Program-made: the position numbers and the translations under genes
Origin: Nepenthes gracilis
Lineage: Eukaryota; Streptophyta; Magnoliopsida; Caryophyllales; Nepenthaceae
NCBI GenBank assembly: GCA_033239525.1
Contig: BSYO01000004.1
Span: forward strand, 25,582,037 to 25,646,036
Length of the DNA stretch: 64,000 nucleotides
Reading direction: 5' to 3'
The notes under the pieces: model-generated
What the model was told of the DNA's origin: nothing
Seen by the model: only the letters and a program-made list of their open reading frames with translations
Database searches by the model: none
Shown here: positions 22,850 to 34,648 of the stretch, piece by piece
How the letters are laid out: every line of letters starts with the position of its first letter
Numbering within the stretch: position 1 is the first letter of the stretch

Positions 22850-23330
22850 CCGATCATAATGAGGGCGCATGACTTGTAGGTGGAGTTGAAGCCTTATCAT
22901 TACAGCAGTTGAGTTGATAAAAAACTGGTTCTCTCAACTGCAGTCGTCTTTTCGACCAGCTTTTGGTGGAAGAAGGCCGTTTAGGAGATGATATTTCCCT
23001 GGGACCGAATAATAAAATAGTCCACGAGGGCCGCAAGAAGTTGTTGATTGGAATATAGGGATTGTCGATGACAGTTCAGGGCTCAGCAGTGATACCAAGT
23101 TCATCGAGTCGCGAGATGCAAGCCGATTTAATGTATATGAAAGCGTAGCCATTGACGCCAACCACATCGTAAGAATATGAAAGTTTAGCCACTGCAATGG
23201 CGACTCGCGCCGAACACCAAATGAAAGTCATTGAATTCGTGGGAAATCGAACTCGAAGACACGCAGCAACAATAGCTTATCAATGGAACGGCTTCCACGG
23301 GTGAGTGTACGTTGGCTGTTTCTTTCCACC
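22850..23330 (-). other. GC-richer block, possible exon remnant of unknown gene
   Basis: This block has higher GC than its flanks and several overlapping - strand open frames (for example 23197-22934 and 23036-22854), none of which I recognise. A GTTTCGCAG|GTG acceptor-like site occurs on the - strand near 23331. It lies upstream, on the - strand, of the GNAT7-like 3' end and could be its 5' part, but no homologous segment was seen. It may equally be transposon-derived. Confidence 0.2.
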
Positions 23331-23639
23331 TGCGAAACCACAGTTCAATTAAGTTTGAATTTTCTATTAATAATTAAGCCATATTTTCCCCTTTTTCCTT
23401 TTATTTAAATTTCTTTAAAATGTATTTATTTATTTTTATTATAAAATTAAATATTTTAACAAATTAACATTTATTTACATGATGTCAATTATTATACATA
23501 GGATTAAAATTATTAGTCAAATATATTATTTAAAAAATTTATGTAGTATATATTATTTATACTAAAATAAACGATCAAATTTAATTTATAATACTTTAGT
23601 TTATAATTACTAAAAGGCATAAAATTCATATTGTTGTAT

Positions 23640-24593
23640 CCTCGGATTCTGGTCGTGGTACAGACAGGGACCCAAAGAAGTCCTCATATCCGTTTTCCGT
23701 TTGACCTAATCCGAATTCTGTGCAACACAAAATAAAAAGGATAATTCTCTTTTCGTTTAGACTTTTTAGGAAGCGTTTGGAAAGTTAGATAAGTTTTAGA
23801 GAAAGAAAAAGAGTGCAGAAATAGCACATAATATTTTATGTGAAAAACATTTCTTAAATGAGAGAAAAAAATCACGGAGCTCTTAATCCGTAAATTATTT
23901 CACTATGAAGATTGTGGATTACAAAGTATTCGAATTATAGGAGAGATTGAGAACAAAGTTTGAGAGAGAATGACGCCTTCTTCCCTATTTTACTCTTCCG
24001 TGTTTCGCCCCCTGGCTTGCATGTTTGGCTCATTGTTCTGATATTTATACTGGTTCGCATCCACCCAGTTAGCATGGAGCTTGCGTGTGCAGCTATACCT
24101 GCCACCAATTCTACTGAATCCAGTTTGTTGCGTATTGTAAAGCTCACCAACTCTGAGAATCAACGGCTCTATTGATTGTGCATACTCTGCAGAGCCTGTC
24201 ACCTTTCTGAGATGTCACCTTTCTTTTCTTTTGTAGCTGGCAGAGTCAATTGCCAACTTTGTCACGTCGATTTTACAGGTTAAGTAAAGTTTTTGACCAT
24301 TATCATGAGTCCTCGTCCCTTTATTAGAGACTTTGGTCTCTAATTAACGATCTTTGGCACTTGCTCTTTCGATTGAGTTCTCGAGCTTTTGGTTATAGAC
24401 CTTAGTCATCATCGTCAAGGCAAAGTCCTCGGTCTTTGGCTATAGACTTTGGTCATTATTAGCGCAAAACCCTTGGGCCTTAGCTAGGTCTTCGGCCTTT
24501 ATGTCTCTTGAGCCTAATTAGCCTCTTGGGCTTCATTGGCTAATAGGCCTAGCTTGTGGGCCTTTCGATTAGGCTCTGGGCCTTAGTACCCAT
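23640..24593. mobile_element. LTR-like repeat sequence, type not resolved
   Basis: A GC-richer unit has a purine-rich start and a long stretch of imperfect repeats using TTTGGTYTATAGACYTTRGTCAT (two copies near 24385-24415 and 24435-24460) and GGGCCTT-type words. There is no protein content. The organisation resembles an LTR or non-autonomous element; borders are uncertain. Confidence 0.3.
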
Positions 24594-24630
24594 CATATAT
24601 ATATTATATATATTATATATCGATATATTG
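24594..24630. repeat. (TA)n-rich simple repeat
   Basis: Alternating TATATA blocks are interrupted by TT and CGA. It marks the boundary between the GC-richer repeat unit and the following AT-rich DNA. Confidence 0.85.
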
Positions 24631-24859
24631 AATATTAAATGTGATTTTTTATAATAGTCTATTATATAAATTAATACATATTTATATATTTCATATGTAC
24701 TATGTATATGGATATTAAATCGGTAACTATTAGTTTAATAGAACCGTAAACTCAATTTATTTAAGCTAGATTTATTAAACTAATGGGTCAAAACTCAATT
24801 TTAATATTATCTTTATCAAATAAATGGATCGAGTATGAGTTAAATTATATTCTAATGCA

Positions 24860-25260
24860 TACGGATTAGGAAATCATCCGATCTCCTACATTGGATTGAA
24901 TAGAGGTGGGTCCGGTATTCATCTCTGATAATCTGAGTCTTGCACAACGTAATTAAAAAATAAAAGATTAGAGGATTGACGGAACGCACTCCCTAATTAA
25001 TTCTCCAGCGCTCAAATTAGAAATCTTTCTAAATAATAGAAAGATAAAAGAAAAATGTAAAATGTAAGGATGCACATATGTGGTAAAAGTAAGTAGTGTT
25101 GGAGGGCCTAACTCAAATTATGTGCTCGGTGGGGAGCGGCTTGGTGAAAGGCGGAGAGATAGGCTCTAGTGGTGTGTTCAACGGGAAGCGACTTTGAGAG
25201 ATAATTCGCTCTAAGAAAGGAAGAGAGAAAGAGTATTTTTTTAGAATTGTTTATAACTTT
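24860..25260 (+). mobile_element. Copy A of a dispersed LTR-like leader family
   Basis: The leader contains GGATTGAATAGAGGTGGGTCC, GATTAGAGGATTGACGG and CTCCAGCGCTCAAATTAG followed by AAATCTTTC and an A-rich stretch with AAAGATAAAAG. The same ordered blocks occur at 36.6, 48.0 and 59.5 kb. No coding capacity is seen. Confidence 0.45.
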
Positions 25261-25660
25261 AGCTATATATATATATAATTATGAATAAGTTAAAAAAAAT
25301 TTATTACTAATAAATATTATTTAATAATATAATTTTTAAATTACTAAAATATAATTAATTTAATTTTATTATTAAATTATCCGTGCATAAAATTTTTAAA
25401 GTTATATAAAATGCTAAATAATAATATAAATATTATTATAATTATATCTAAATATAATAACAGGGTCATACTTTTAACTTTTTGTGTTAATCAATAAGAT
25501 CGCATTTTCTTAAAATATTTTATCATGAAATGAATGGCTGACTACAAAAAAAATAATTAATAAATACAAATAAACTTGACTATGAGTTAACTAAAAATAT
25601 TATTATTTATCTAAAATCTTATTTTAAATTTTGTATATATTTTTGTTGCGTTCTGATTTC
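25261..25660. other. AT-rich spacer, nothing recognised
   Basis: A short (TA)n tract near 25263 is followed by AT-rich sequence without open frames of note. Confidence 0.6.
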
Positions 25661-25789
25661 ACGGGACTTACTATGGGAGAGATCAAAACCCAGCCGGATC
25701 TCTTAGGGGGCTCGTTAATGAGGACGTTATCTTTATCAAATAAATGGGTGATGTGTTGGACACGAGGTGAGAATTGAGACCGGATGTTT

Positions 25790-25838
25790 TAAGTGAAAAA
25801 CCTCCTCTTAAATGGGGAGGAAAAACCACTAGGCTCAG
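25790..25838. repeat. Left copy of a ~50-bp direct repeat
   Basis: TTAAGTGAAAAACCTCCTCTT followed by AATGGGG and AAAAACCACTAGGCT also occurs at 27354-27400. The two copies bracket about 1.56 kb and may be internal repeats or LTR edges of the element. Confidence 0.7.
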
Positions 25839-26375
25839 GGCAAGTGGGTGATGTGTTGGACAAGTGGGTGATGTGTTGTACGTCGTCGATGGTAGGCCTT
25901 TCCCTAGCCCTCCTCAGGCAGGGCCTAGCAGTGAACCTCTTACGCCTAAGGAGGCAGTTCCGGAGGAGCAGACGGGATCTTCGGGAGCTCATGAGGCTCA
26001 GAGAAGAAGAGGCCGAGCGGCACTCCCTTGAGATGATGCTTCCTCGTTCTTTACTTTGTTTTTTGTTTTTGTCATACTTGTACAGAAAATCTCTTTTTGT
26101 GAATAAGACTTAACCCTTTTCGCTTTAAAGCTTCGGACGTTCCTTTTGTGTCTTATTTGTACGCATGTTTTTTTTTTCTTTTTTTTTTTTGCGGAGCTTT
26201 GTCCAGCGCCTAACTTTTTGTTCCAAGCTGGGCGACTCATTTCAGATGTTCGACTTTTTACCCTTTTTGGACTTTAGGCATTCAAAATATCGACTTCTAG
26301 CCCTTAGCCTCCCGGGTGTATTCTTGTCGTCTCTGTTTCTAGGGTCGCTTAGTCGCGGTTGAACTTCACGAGTTA

Positions 26376-26496
26376 TGACCTCGAGGCTACTGGGGACCGC
26401 TAAAGAAATGACCTCAAGGGGTCCCTAAAATGACCTCAAGGATGAATGACCTCGGGGGCCCGGCCTACCGCTCGGTCGGTAATGACCTCAAGGGCA
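26376..26496. repeat. Five copies of the word ATGACCTCRRGG
   Basis: The word recurs at about 26376, 26408, 26431, 26446 and 26484 with spacing of 15-38 bases, inside GC-rich LTR-like DNA. It is an interspersed short repeat, possibly a protein-binding array. Confidence 0.6.
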
Positions 26497-27353
26497 CGTA
26501 GTGTTGGAGGTTTGTTGAATGCCGTGAGTTCTTTGTTTGCTTCCTGCAGAAGCGGTTGAGGAGAGAGTATGGAAACACTTCGTTGCGGGCAAGAAATGCA
26601 TGTTTTATTAATGCATACTTTTCTTACATTGAGTGGCCTCCAAGGCTTTTTATCCTTTTTCTTTCTCTCTCTTTTTTTTAGTGAATGGCCTTGCCTCGAT
26701 CGGCGGAGATAGCGCCGGGTCTTCGCAGAAGTGGTCGAGATATCCTTCCGTGGTCGAGTTCCTGGAGCTTCTTGCGATTCTGGTGTAGTGCGCGGCTGCC
26801 ATGATAATGGCAATATTCCCATTGGTCACCTCCTCCTGCCTTGGGCCATCTCAAGAATGTTGGTGAAGGAGGAAGAGGGTGCGAGCGTTTTTCTTCCCCA
26901 AAGGACCATCCGTTCGGGTATCTCGTGCCTGGATTTTTAGTGGGCGCTCGTCCTTCGCTGCCTTCCCCGTCCCTCGGGCGGGGTCTTCCCGGTGCCGCCG
27001 GCCGAGTTGTCACCCGGCCTTGGGTCCAAAGACAATCTTCCAGAGCCTTTTGAGCCCCCCTTCTTGAAGGGGTTGGGCTCATGGACTTCTTTTTGTTGAG
27101 ATAATCCCTCGGCTCGGGAGCCAGAATAAGCGTTAAAACCTTCTGCGCCCCTTGCGCACGCCAGTGCCGGCCGCGCGCTCGTTCTGCGCCCGATTAGTCT
27201 TCCCTCGGGCGGACGTCTTGTCTCGCTTGAATATCCTATTTTGTTGTTGGGGGTGGGAAGCCGCTAAGTTTTTGTTCTTCCTTTCCCAATTTTTAAATTA
27301 TTAAAATCTCTTATCGTTAATTAATTTAATTTGGGTGATGTATTAAATTATGT

Positions 27354-27400
27354 TTTAAGTGAAAAACCTCCTCTTGAATGGGGGAAAAACCACTAGGCTT
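27354..27400. repeat. Right copy of a ~50-bp direct repeat
   Basis: This matches 25790-25838 with a few substitutions and small gaps. Both copies are preceded by GGGTGATGT-type sequence, so the similarity extends outward. Confidence 0.7.
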
Positions 27401-27850
27401 AAAGAGCTTCACTATAAATGGAGATTTTCAGATAAATTATGAGGTTAATCCTTTCTCTAATCACTTTTTGTGTTTTCTCCTATGGAAGTTATTCATTATT
27501 TTTACACGTCTTTGAAATATGTGCGTGGAGAGGGCCTAGCGCCTAACTTTAGGGCTCGTACTTTCTCCCGGAAAGGAGGCCTTTTGTGTTTTATAGTGGA
27601 AGCAAGCCGTTAGGGGAGTGGACGCGTGGCGTTCATTTGAGGTTAATTAATATTGGCATGCGAGACGGCCGCAGCCTATCTTAATTTGACCGGGCGCCTG
27701 CACTTGAAATGAATGGTAGGTGCGGACTTCTTGAAAAAAATAATTCCCGGCCGAATAAAGAAGTCCCTTGTAAATAGGAAGAACAGCTCTTGTGGGATCT
27801 TCCGGGAAAGTGAGTTAACTAAAATATTAGACCTTTTTCTATCTCCCAAT

Positions 27851-30800
27851 TTGGTCTTATTTTAAATTTTGTATATATTTTATAATTTAAATTTATAAAC
27901 TAAAAAATAATATTTTTTACAGTTATAAATTCTTAAAATATCAGTATATGGATAAAATTTTTAAAAACTCTAAAATTTTTATTTTATATTTTATAAAAAA
28001 TCATGGAAAACATTTTTTATTATTTCCAGAGTTTTTCCAGATCCGCGTTAAAAACTTTAAAAATTTAAAAATTGGGATTTTAATTTTCTATCAAAAAAAT
28101 AAATATATTTAAACCTATTTTCTATATATAAGTATTTTATTAGAAAAAATATATATTTGTTCTTTAAATTTTATTTATTTGTGATTCAAAAGTTCATGCA
28201 AGGATAATTGTGTTTGTGTGTATCCCATACAAGCCTTTCAAAGCTATTTTTTTATAATGAAGGAGGAAATGTAATTTGAATTACGATTTATTGACACCAA
28301 TTTCATTTTTTTTAAATACATTATATTTGTATGAAAAATTTGACTTGATAATATCTCTTCATTCATAAAGAATTCTTGATGGAGATATTCAAATTAGAAT
28401 TTAAATTTTTTATTCTAAAAAAATTTGATACCAATTGATATTTAATATACGAGATAATAAATATCTGAATGGGATAATATTGAAAAAAAAATTAATAAAT
28501 TGTTATAAACTCAAATTAAAGTAAATCTTAATAATAATTATGAATAATTATAACTCCTAAAATTAAATCCTAATATAAAATAATAATCAAAATAAATTTT
28601 AAATTCGGGCGTGACCTAATAACCATTCCAATAGTTTGACCATAATCAAAATAATAAACAGTAATACTATTATTTATTTACAGGATTTTTCTAAACAACA
28701 CAAGCGGACAAATAGACATTTACAACATGTTCCAAAATATCGTAAACAAAAGCAACAAACCAATAATATGATTAGACCACTGATCCCACACAAACTAACA
28801 ATAAACATTACCAAATAACAAAATAACCTAATTGATCCAATGACAGTACCATATACCAACATCCCTGCATTTCATAATACTCCAAAATACAACTGATACA
28901 TTTACAATTCAAATACAAAGTTAAAGCTCACCAAATATAAGCAAGACTTTAATCCAATCCGTTTTTGAACTCCTTACAATATATCTGAAACCTATTATTC
29001 TAAAAGGATAAAAGAAAATGAAAACATGATACAAATGCTCAACAAATAATTATACATAATAATATATATAATGAACTAACTCATCCATATACAGAATAAA
29101 GGGAATTAAAACATATACAAAAAACCCATAAAATGCTGAAATCCAAATGTCCGATAAATCAAACTAGCGAAAGTTTGAATGTGGTCTCATACTCAAAAAT
29201 ATAATCCGAAATGAAACCAAAATTTTTAATGTATGAATCCAACCGAATTCTAACAGTGAGTGAAACTTACGAATCTCAATCGAAATATCAAATATAAATC
29301 AATATAGGTAAAAATATTAAAAATCTAAAATATACACAAATCGAAGAATAAAAAATCGAAATACTAACTTGAGAAAAAGTTACTCCTATTTTTATTAACT
29401 TTAGGTCATATTATTACTATTTCGATTCGCAAGTAAAACTGTTTATATATTCTCTCCTATAAATGAAAACGAAGCCACTATCTTTTACCAACCATGAAAT
29501 GGGTGTATTGTTTAAATTTATCTGATATATTAGAATGTTTAAATATATTAATTTTATTTAATTTCTTACGATGATTCTAAACAAAATACAAATCGAGAAT
29601 AGTTTCTATAACACATATCAAAACTTTTCCTTCCTAGCGAAAAATGCCAATGCTTTCACTTGGGAAGTCAAATCACAAAGTTTTCCCCTCAAAAAGAATC
29701 ACATATCGAATTACATAACTAAGATAAAACCTGACTCGAATCATAATGTATGGATACCATATGCACGACCTATATGTAAGTTTTTTTATTTTTTTTACGA
29801 ATAACTTATATATAAATATAATATTTTAAAATATTTACCTATTTTTCACAAAATAAGTAAAATTCTCAAATAGTAACAAAATTAAAATAAAATCTCAAAA
29901 CAACCAATAAAAGTGACATGTATATACAAGAAAGTCAAATAAAATAAGTAAACGAATATGTATGTACATTAAATCCATAAAATATAAATAAAAATAATTA
30001 AAAATAGAAATAAACTAAAAATAAAGTATAAGAATACATGTCTTAACTTTTAACTAAATGGATTTGATAAAATGATATTTTGAAATCACCTTATTCCTTC
30101 TCTCTCTTCCTTCCTCTCCTCTTTCTCTCTCCTTTCTCTTCTTTCCCGCACGAAATGACAAAATATTGCATGTCAGTCCTTATATAGCGGAATCAATGCT
30201 TAACAGCCGCTCAAATGCGCATCAGGCATCATGCCAAACCCTTCCTATATATGAGTGTTGCTTTGAGCACGGGCATACTAAAATTCCCACGCGAGCGCCG
30301 CCTCAAGCCCTCCTTGGGTTGGCCTACACGAGAATCTGCGCTCAAGTGCGTATCGTTCAAATCTCAAGCGCCAATCTGCTTTCTTTCTTCGAATATCTAT
30401 CAAATTTATAATGCATAATTATTTTCAATGTATTAAATTTAATTCAAAATAAACTGATAATACTAATTAAATCAGACAAAAAATCGAGTATTACAGAAAT
30501 TATAGTAACAATAAAACTTTGGTCGATATGTAATTATTTATCGTCAATGTAATAACGTATCATAATATTATTATGATATTAAAAATATTTCTATTAGACA
30601 ACCTATAAGGCTTGGGTGCCATTCAAAATATACTAATGGGTTTCCTAAGCAAGCTTTAATCATTTAAATTGCTGGAAAATGGCATGTCTTTCCTTGGTCA
30701 AGGACCTCTAGTGATTTTGCGAAGGAATTGAATAGTTTCAGTTCATAATTTGTCTGATAGGGCTTCATTTGTTCGTATTTCTAATGATCATTGTTTCTTG

Positions 30801-31919
30801 GTGTCCTGAACAGGTCGACTTCCCTACTCGAAGATACCTTGAAATAATATAATGAAGGTTTCCCTAATGTTGAAATGGAAGGTAGCTCTGACATGTATGT
30901 GCCCGAAATACTTTCTCTGTGTTTAACATGTATAACTTAATCAGTGTATTTATTTCATTGCACGTATTATGATATCTTTAGCATGCTTCTGAAAATTGAC
31001 AATTTTTATGTTTTCTCATGTTCCAGCAGTATAAGTTTTAGGGTTCAATCCGAATATATACAGCTCGGTATAATAGAATAAAATCTGGACACCTCATCAG
31101 CTGTCAACCATCAAAATTGTGAGTATAATAAATATAACAATACACATTGATTTTTAATGTGAAAAATATTTTTTAACCAAAGAAAAAATCACAATGAAAA
31201 TTTTGAACAAATCTATTATAAAATTGCTAGTTATAAAACCTATTCAAAATCCTTTCACTATAACCCTGAATGAGAAATTGGTGATTACAATCCCCCTAAA
31301 CACACCTAATAACCCGTAAAAGAAATACAATAAGAAACAAATAAAACCAAACAAAAATACACTTCTAAAAATCACCTCCAGAACGACGTACCCGACTTTG
31401 ACGAATAACGAAATTCAAATCGGATTTCAACTAAATGTCTAACATTTTTCCTATTCTCTTTTCTTCTCTTATCTCCCTTTGTGCGGCACTTATTATATGA
31501 GAATGATTTCAAATTTTTGTCCTAAAATACATTTGCGCGATTTTATAACCTGTGCTGCGCTCGAGCGCATAACAGGCCGTCTCGAGCACGAATGAATCTA
31601 GAATTAGCACTTGAACTCCGCTCAAGCGAGCCTCGAGTACGGATGTGTTGACAATAAATTGAAATCCGCAATCAAGCTCTACTTGAGCGAGCCGCGAACG
31701 CTAACAGCCTCTAGGCAACTCACGGCGCACACTTGTGCACGCAAGCACGACAATTCTGATACGAATATCGCATAATTTTTTGATAACTATCCATTTATTA
31801 TAGTACCCATAAATAAGTAATCAAAATCCAACAATAAGGTCATTCAAACATACATCCTTATAAATCTCCTTCAAGTTTATTCAGTAAGAATTTCTATTTC
31901 CCAAGTCATAGACTTCTTA
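27851..31919. other. AT-rich repeat-derived DNA without genes
   Basis: The stretch is mostly AT-rich. Two GC-richer islands at about 30150-30420 and 31540-31750 share words such as GCTCAAGYG/CTCGAGCG and look like pieces of decayed LTRs. Open frames at 28.6-30.4 kb are short and without recognised domains. No gene is supported. Confidence 0.5.
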
Positions 31920-32116
31920 TGTGATATTTCGGATCTCAATTGGATTATTTTAATATTAATTGTGATTTTTGGGTATTTAGAACGTGATAAAAATAATTTA
32001 AAATATCGTAAAATTTTCAGGAATAATCGGAGGTGCGGAGTGGGGCCCGGTGTGTGCCCGTAACGTTGTTCGGAGGCCGAATTGGGTTTAAAAAAAATAT
32101 AATAATAAAAGGAAGT

Positions 32117-32180
32117 TATATATATATATATATAATAAAAGTAATAATAATAATAATAATAATAATAATATATAATAATA
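32117..32180. repeat. (TA)n followed by (TAA)n microsatellite
   Basis: About nine TA units (32117-32134) are followed, after AAAAG, by about thirteen TAA/AAT units. Two adjoining microsatellites sit at the head of the GC-rich part of the proposed LTR. Confidence 0.95.
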
Positions 32181-32259
32181 TATATAAAAGTAAAAGAAGG
32201 TAAAAGAAAAAGAAAAGAAGAAAGAAAAATGAAAATGGGAAAAAGAAAGAAAAAGAATG

Positions 32260-32830
32260 GAGAAAATGTCGGGGAGAGAGAAGAGGGAAAAGGGGGATTA
32301 GGGTTTGCGAAGGAGGAGGAAGAAGGAGGAAGAGGAAGAGGAGAGGGGAAAGGAAGGCGGCGGTGGCGGCAGCAGAGACCGGTGGAGAATCGGCTTCGGT
32401 GGTTGTGGGGAGGTTGCGGTTGCGGATTGAGGCGCGGCGGCGTTGGGTGAGGAAATTGGTGCGGAAGAGTCGAACGGTCGTCGAGATGGTAGCGGGCAAA
32501 TTGGTGGCGAAGTGTTGTGTGGTGGTCGCGGTGGTGTGCGGTGCTCGTGGGCTGAGGCGGCGGTGGCGTGGTGCGGAGGAGAAATCGATGACGGCTACAG
32601 GAGAGAAGTCACGCGGGAGAGAGGAGGCGGCCGGTTTCCGCGTCGATGGTGGCTGGGTGAGGTGGAGGCGGCGGCGGCCTCGAGGCGCGTGCGGTGGTGG
32701 ATCGGCTTTCACCTGGGCCGTGCGCGAGAAGGAGGAGGGAGGAAGGTCTCGAGGAGGAGAGAGAGAGAGGCACGCGGGAGGCGGGAGAGAGAAAGGATCG
32801 ATTGGGTGCTTGGGACATCCTTTCTTGATT
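32260..32830. other. GC-rich, G/A-skewed block within the proposed LTR
   Basis: The + strand is dominated by G and A (GGAGGAAGAAGGAGG, GGCGGCGGTGGCGGC), far from the genomic mean. Open frames of up to 198 residues on both strands are composed of Arg/Gly or Pro/Ser runs and have no domain. The block probably represents a transcribed, CpG-rich LTR leader. Confidence 0.5.
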
Positions 32831-33132
32831 TCGCAGTATGATGTTAAGGCGGGTATCCTCCAGTTTTAATTTCCGATGTATTTTGACTATTGTGAGAGAT
32901 TTTACTAACATGCATGTATTTTTAAATACCCTCAATTTATCAATTGTATACATGCATGTATGTTTTATCGGGTTGTGCGGTGATTTTGTACTTGTATTTA
33001 TGATTTGGAGGGGTTTTGGACACTTCGGACGATATATATGTATGTTTGGTATCCGTATATTGTGGAACCATGAACCGGGCCTTGCACTAACCATGCATGC
33101 GCCATGGGTGGGATCACTACGTGATCCGAGGC

Positions 33133-33301
33133 ATTAGCTACTTCCCGTAGTAAGGAAGATGAGGTATTGGCTACTTCGCCGTAAGGAAGATGAGGTATTG
33201 TCACTTCGCCGTAAGGAAGATGAGGTATTAGCTACTTCCGCAAGGAAGATGAGATATTAGCTACTTCATGAGGATTACTACTTCCATAAGGAAGATGAGG
33301 T
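33133..33301. repeat. Five to six tandem ~31-bp units
   Basis: The unit is ATTAGCTACTTCGCCGTAAGG then AAGATGAGGT, with starts at 33133, 33166, 33197, 33227 and 33256. The last copy carries an extra ACTACTTCCATAAGG insertion. The array is well conserved and so is younger than its surroundings or under homogenisation. Confidence 0.85.
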
Positions 33302-34448
33302 ATTATAGTATTTAATTGAGAACCATCGTAAGGTTGACGGAAAACTAATGTATTGGACGTCCTAATATATAATAAAAACTTGAGGTTGCACTCCCCATAG
33401 ATGGTAAAACATAGTGAGCAAGTTCCTTATCATGGGAGGCAAGCTCATGGATGGCCTTGAGCTTCAAAATCTAGCCGTGGTTTAGGAAGTTTATAACCCT
33501 TCCTCAAGTTGGTACCATTGATCTTTGGTTCTCCGATTTCGTGCATGCTTTGTATTTACGCACGTATTTGGGTGTATGATGATTTGAGATACGTGGTTTT
33601 GGCCCACGGATGGGCGATATAAATGTCTCGTAAATGCGTCTTGATTGATAACACCGGAACGTGTTTTGATTTATGTTTTAACAAAAATTTTCTCTTGATT
33701 TTACTGCATTATGAGTTTTAGATCCAGGACGATGGTATGTGTCTCCACGTGGATGTGGTGACCCAAAGCGGCGTATGTGACCTCGGATCATATGATATGA
33801 TATCGTCTATGAGGTTTTACTCGGATCGTGGTTTATATGATTTTGTCCGGAGGGACGAGTTATTACTCTCCTCGAAATTTCACGGACATGGTATTTTGTT
33901 TTACGTGATTGCTTTACGTATCCCCTGTTCCGATTTATGTGTCAATTCTTGATGCTTGTTGAGCTCTAGGCTCACGTTTTCATGTTTTATCCCTTCATAC
34001 TAGTGGCATGGATACGCTTAGGGGCTCGGACGTGATCGGGCTCGGATATTCCTTTTGGCAGATATTGTATTTGATATATTTCTCAAGGATGTGTTATGGT
34101 TATTATTTAATGGTGCCTATTATTGTTTGTAAAATATTGAAGTTATAGTATTGTGGATGAGTTGTAAATTTGGATACCTCCCTTGCGATTATAGTCTCAT
34201 GTATTATATGATTCATATCCAAAGATTGCGGGTTTTATTTATATTGGGTCACAGTATATGTTTGATTGTCAATCCTAATGGATTATTGTTGTTGAAAAAT
34301 CTTATTATTGATTTTATTTTTGGCCTCGTATGTTGTGTTCTTATACAAACAAAAAATGCAAGTATGAACTCTTATCTCAATTACTAAAGATTGTTTGTTT
34401 CTCCATATAAACTCTTGGAATAGCTACAACATCCCCGCAAGAGAGCTG

Positions 34449-34648
34449 TCCTAGTGCACCCTTTAGGGAGGCTCTCATATCTACTAGTGATTATAATTAA
34501 AAGTTAAATGAATTATTATAAAGATTAAATAGTTATTTAAATTATTTGATATAATTTTTACTATTTATTTATTTAGTTTTTAATTTTGACAATTGAATGC
34601 ATATGAGAGCCTCCATACCAAAGGGCCATAGCAGTACTTGCCCTAGGA
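34449..34648. mobile_element. 200-bp MITE with ~32-bp terminal inverted repeats
   Basis: The left end contains CACCCTTTAGGGAGGCTCTC ATAT. The reverse complement of the right end reads GGCCCTTTGGTATGGAGGCTC TCATAT, and both arms continue into related A/T-rich stems. The interior is AT-rich and non-coding, as expected for a miniature foldback transposon. A clear target-site duplication was not identified. Confidence 0.6.

Larger units (their letters stand above)
25660..27850 (+). mobile_element. 3' portion of a gypsy-type transposon element with repeated ends
   Basis: The block is markedly GC-rich in AT-rich surroundings. At 25890-26110 a + strand stretch encodes an Arg/Leu-rich tail (RRQFRRSRRDLRELMRLREE) and a terminal AATAAGACT-type signal, which resembles the C-terminus of the ORF class seen at 659-1450. 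Downstream are LTR-like sequence with a TGACCTC repeat, a CpG-rich stretch to about 27250, and a second copy of the segment AAGTGAAAAACCTCCTCTT (25794 and about 27357). Overlapping open frames on both strands at 26.4-27.1 kb are shadows of the GC-rich sequence. The element is incomplete. Confidence 0.45.
31920..34431 (+). mobile_element. Probable solo LTR of a large gypsy-type retrotransposon
   Basis: The unit starts TGTGATATTTCGGATCTC and may end at TAGCTACAACA. In order it holds AT-rich DNA, GGTGCGGAGTGGGGCCCGG, simple repeats, a purine/GC-rich block (32260-32830), a ~31-bp tandem array, and a final part with CTTGTTGAGCTCTAGGCTCACG, a TGAGCT...GCTCA word I associate with plant Del/Tekay-type LTRs. 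No gag-pol is attached, so a solo LTR is the simplest reading. A matching 5-base target duplication was not found at these borders, so the ends are approximate. Long open frames in the GC-rich block are by-products. Confidence 0.45.

Noticed and set aside
26436..27082. Overlapping open frames of 128 and 134 residues (-) and others (+)
   Set aside because: They are GC-rich transposon sequence with competing frames on both strands and no recognised domain.
30640..30900. Genic-looking stretch with patches such as VDFPTRRYLE
   Set aside because: Frames are broken every few codons and no family was recognised, so it is not supported as a gene remnant.
32116..32869. Open frames of 132-198 residues on both strands in the GC-rich block
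   Set aside because: They overlap each other in several frames, consist of Arg/Gly or Pro/Ser/Phe runs, have no domain, and lie in an LTR-like repeat.
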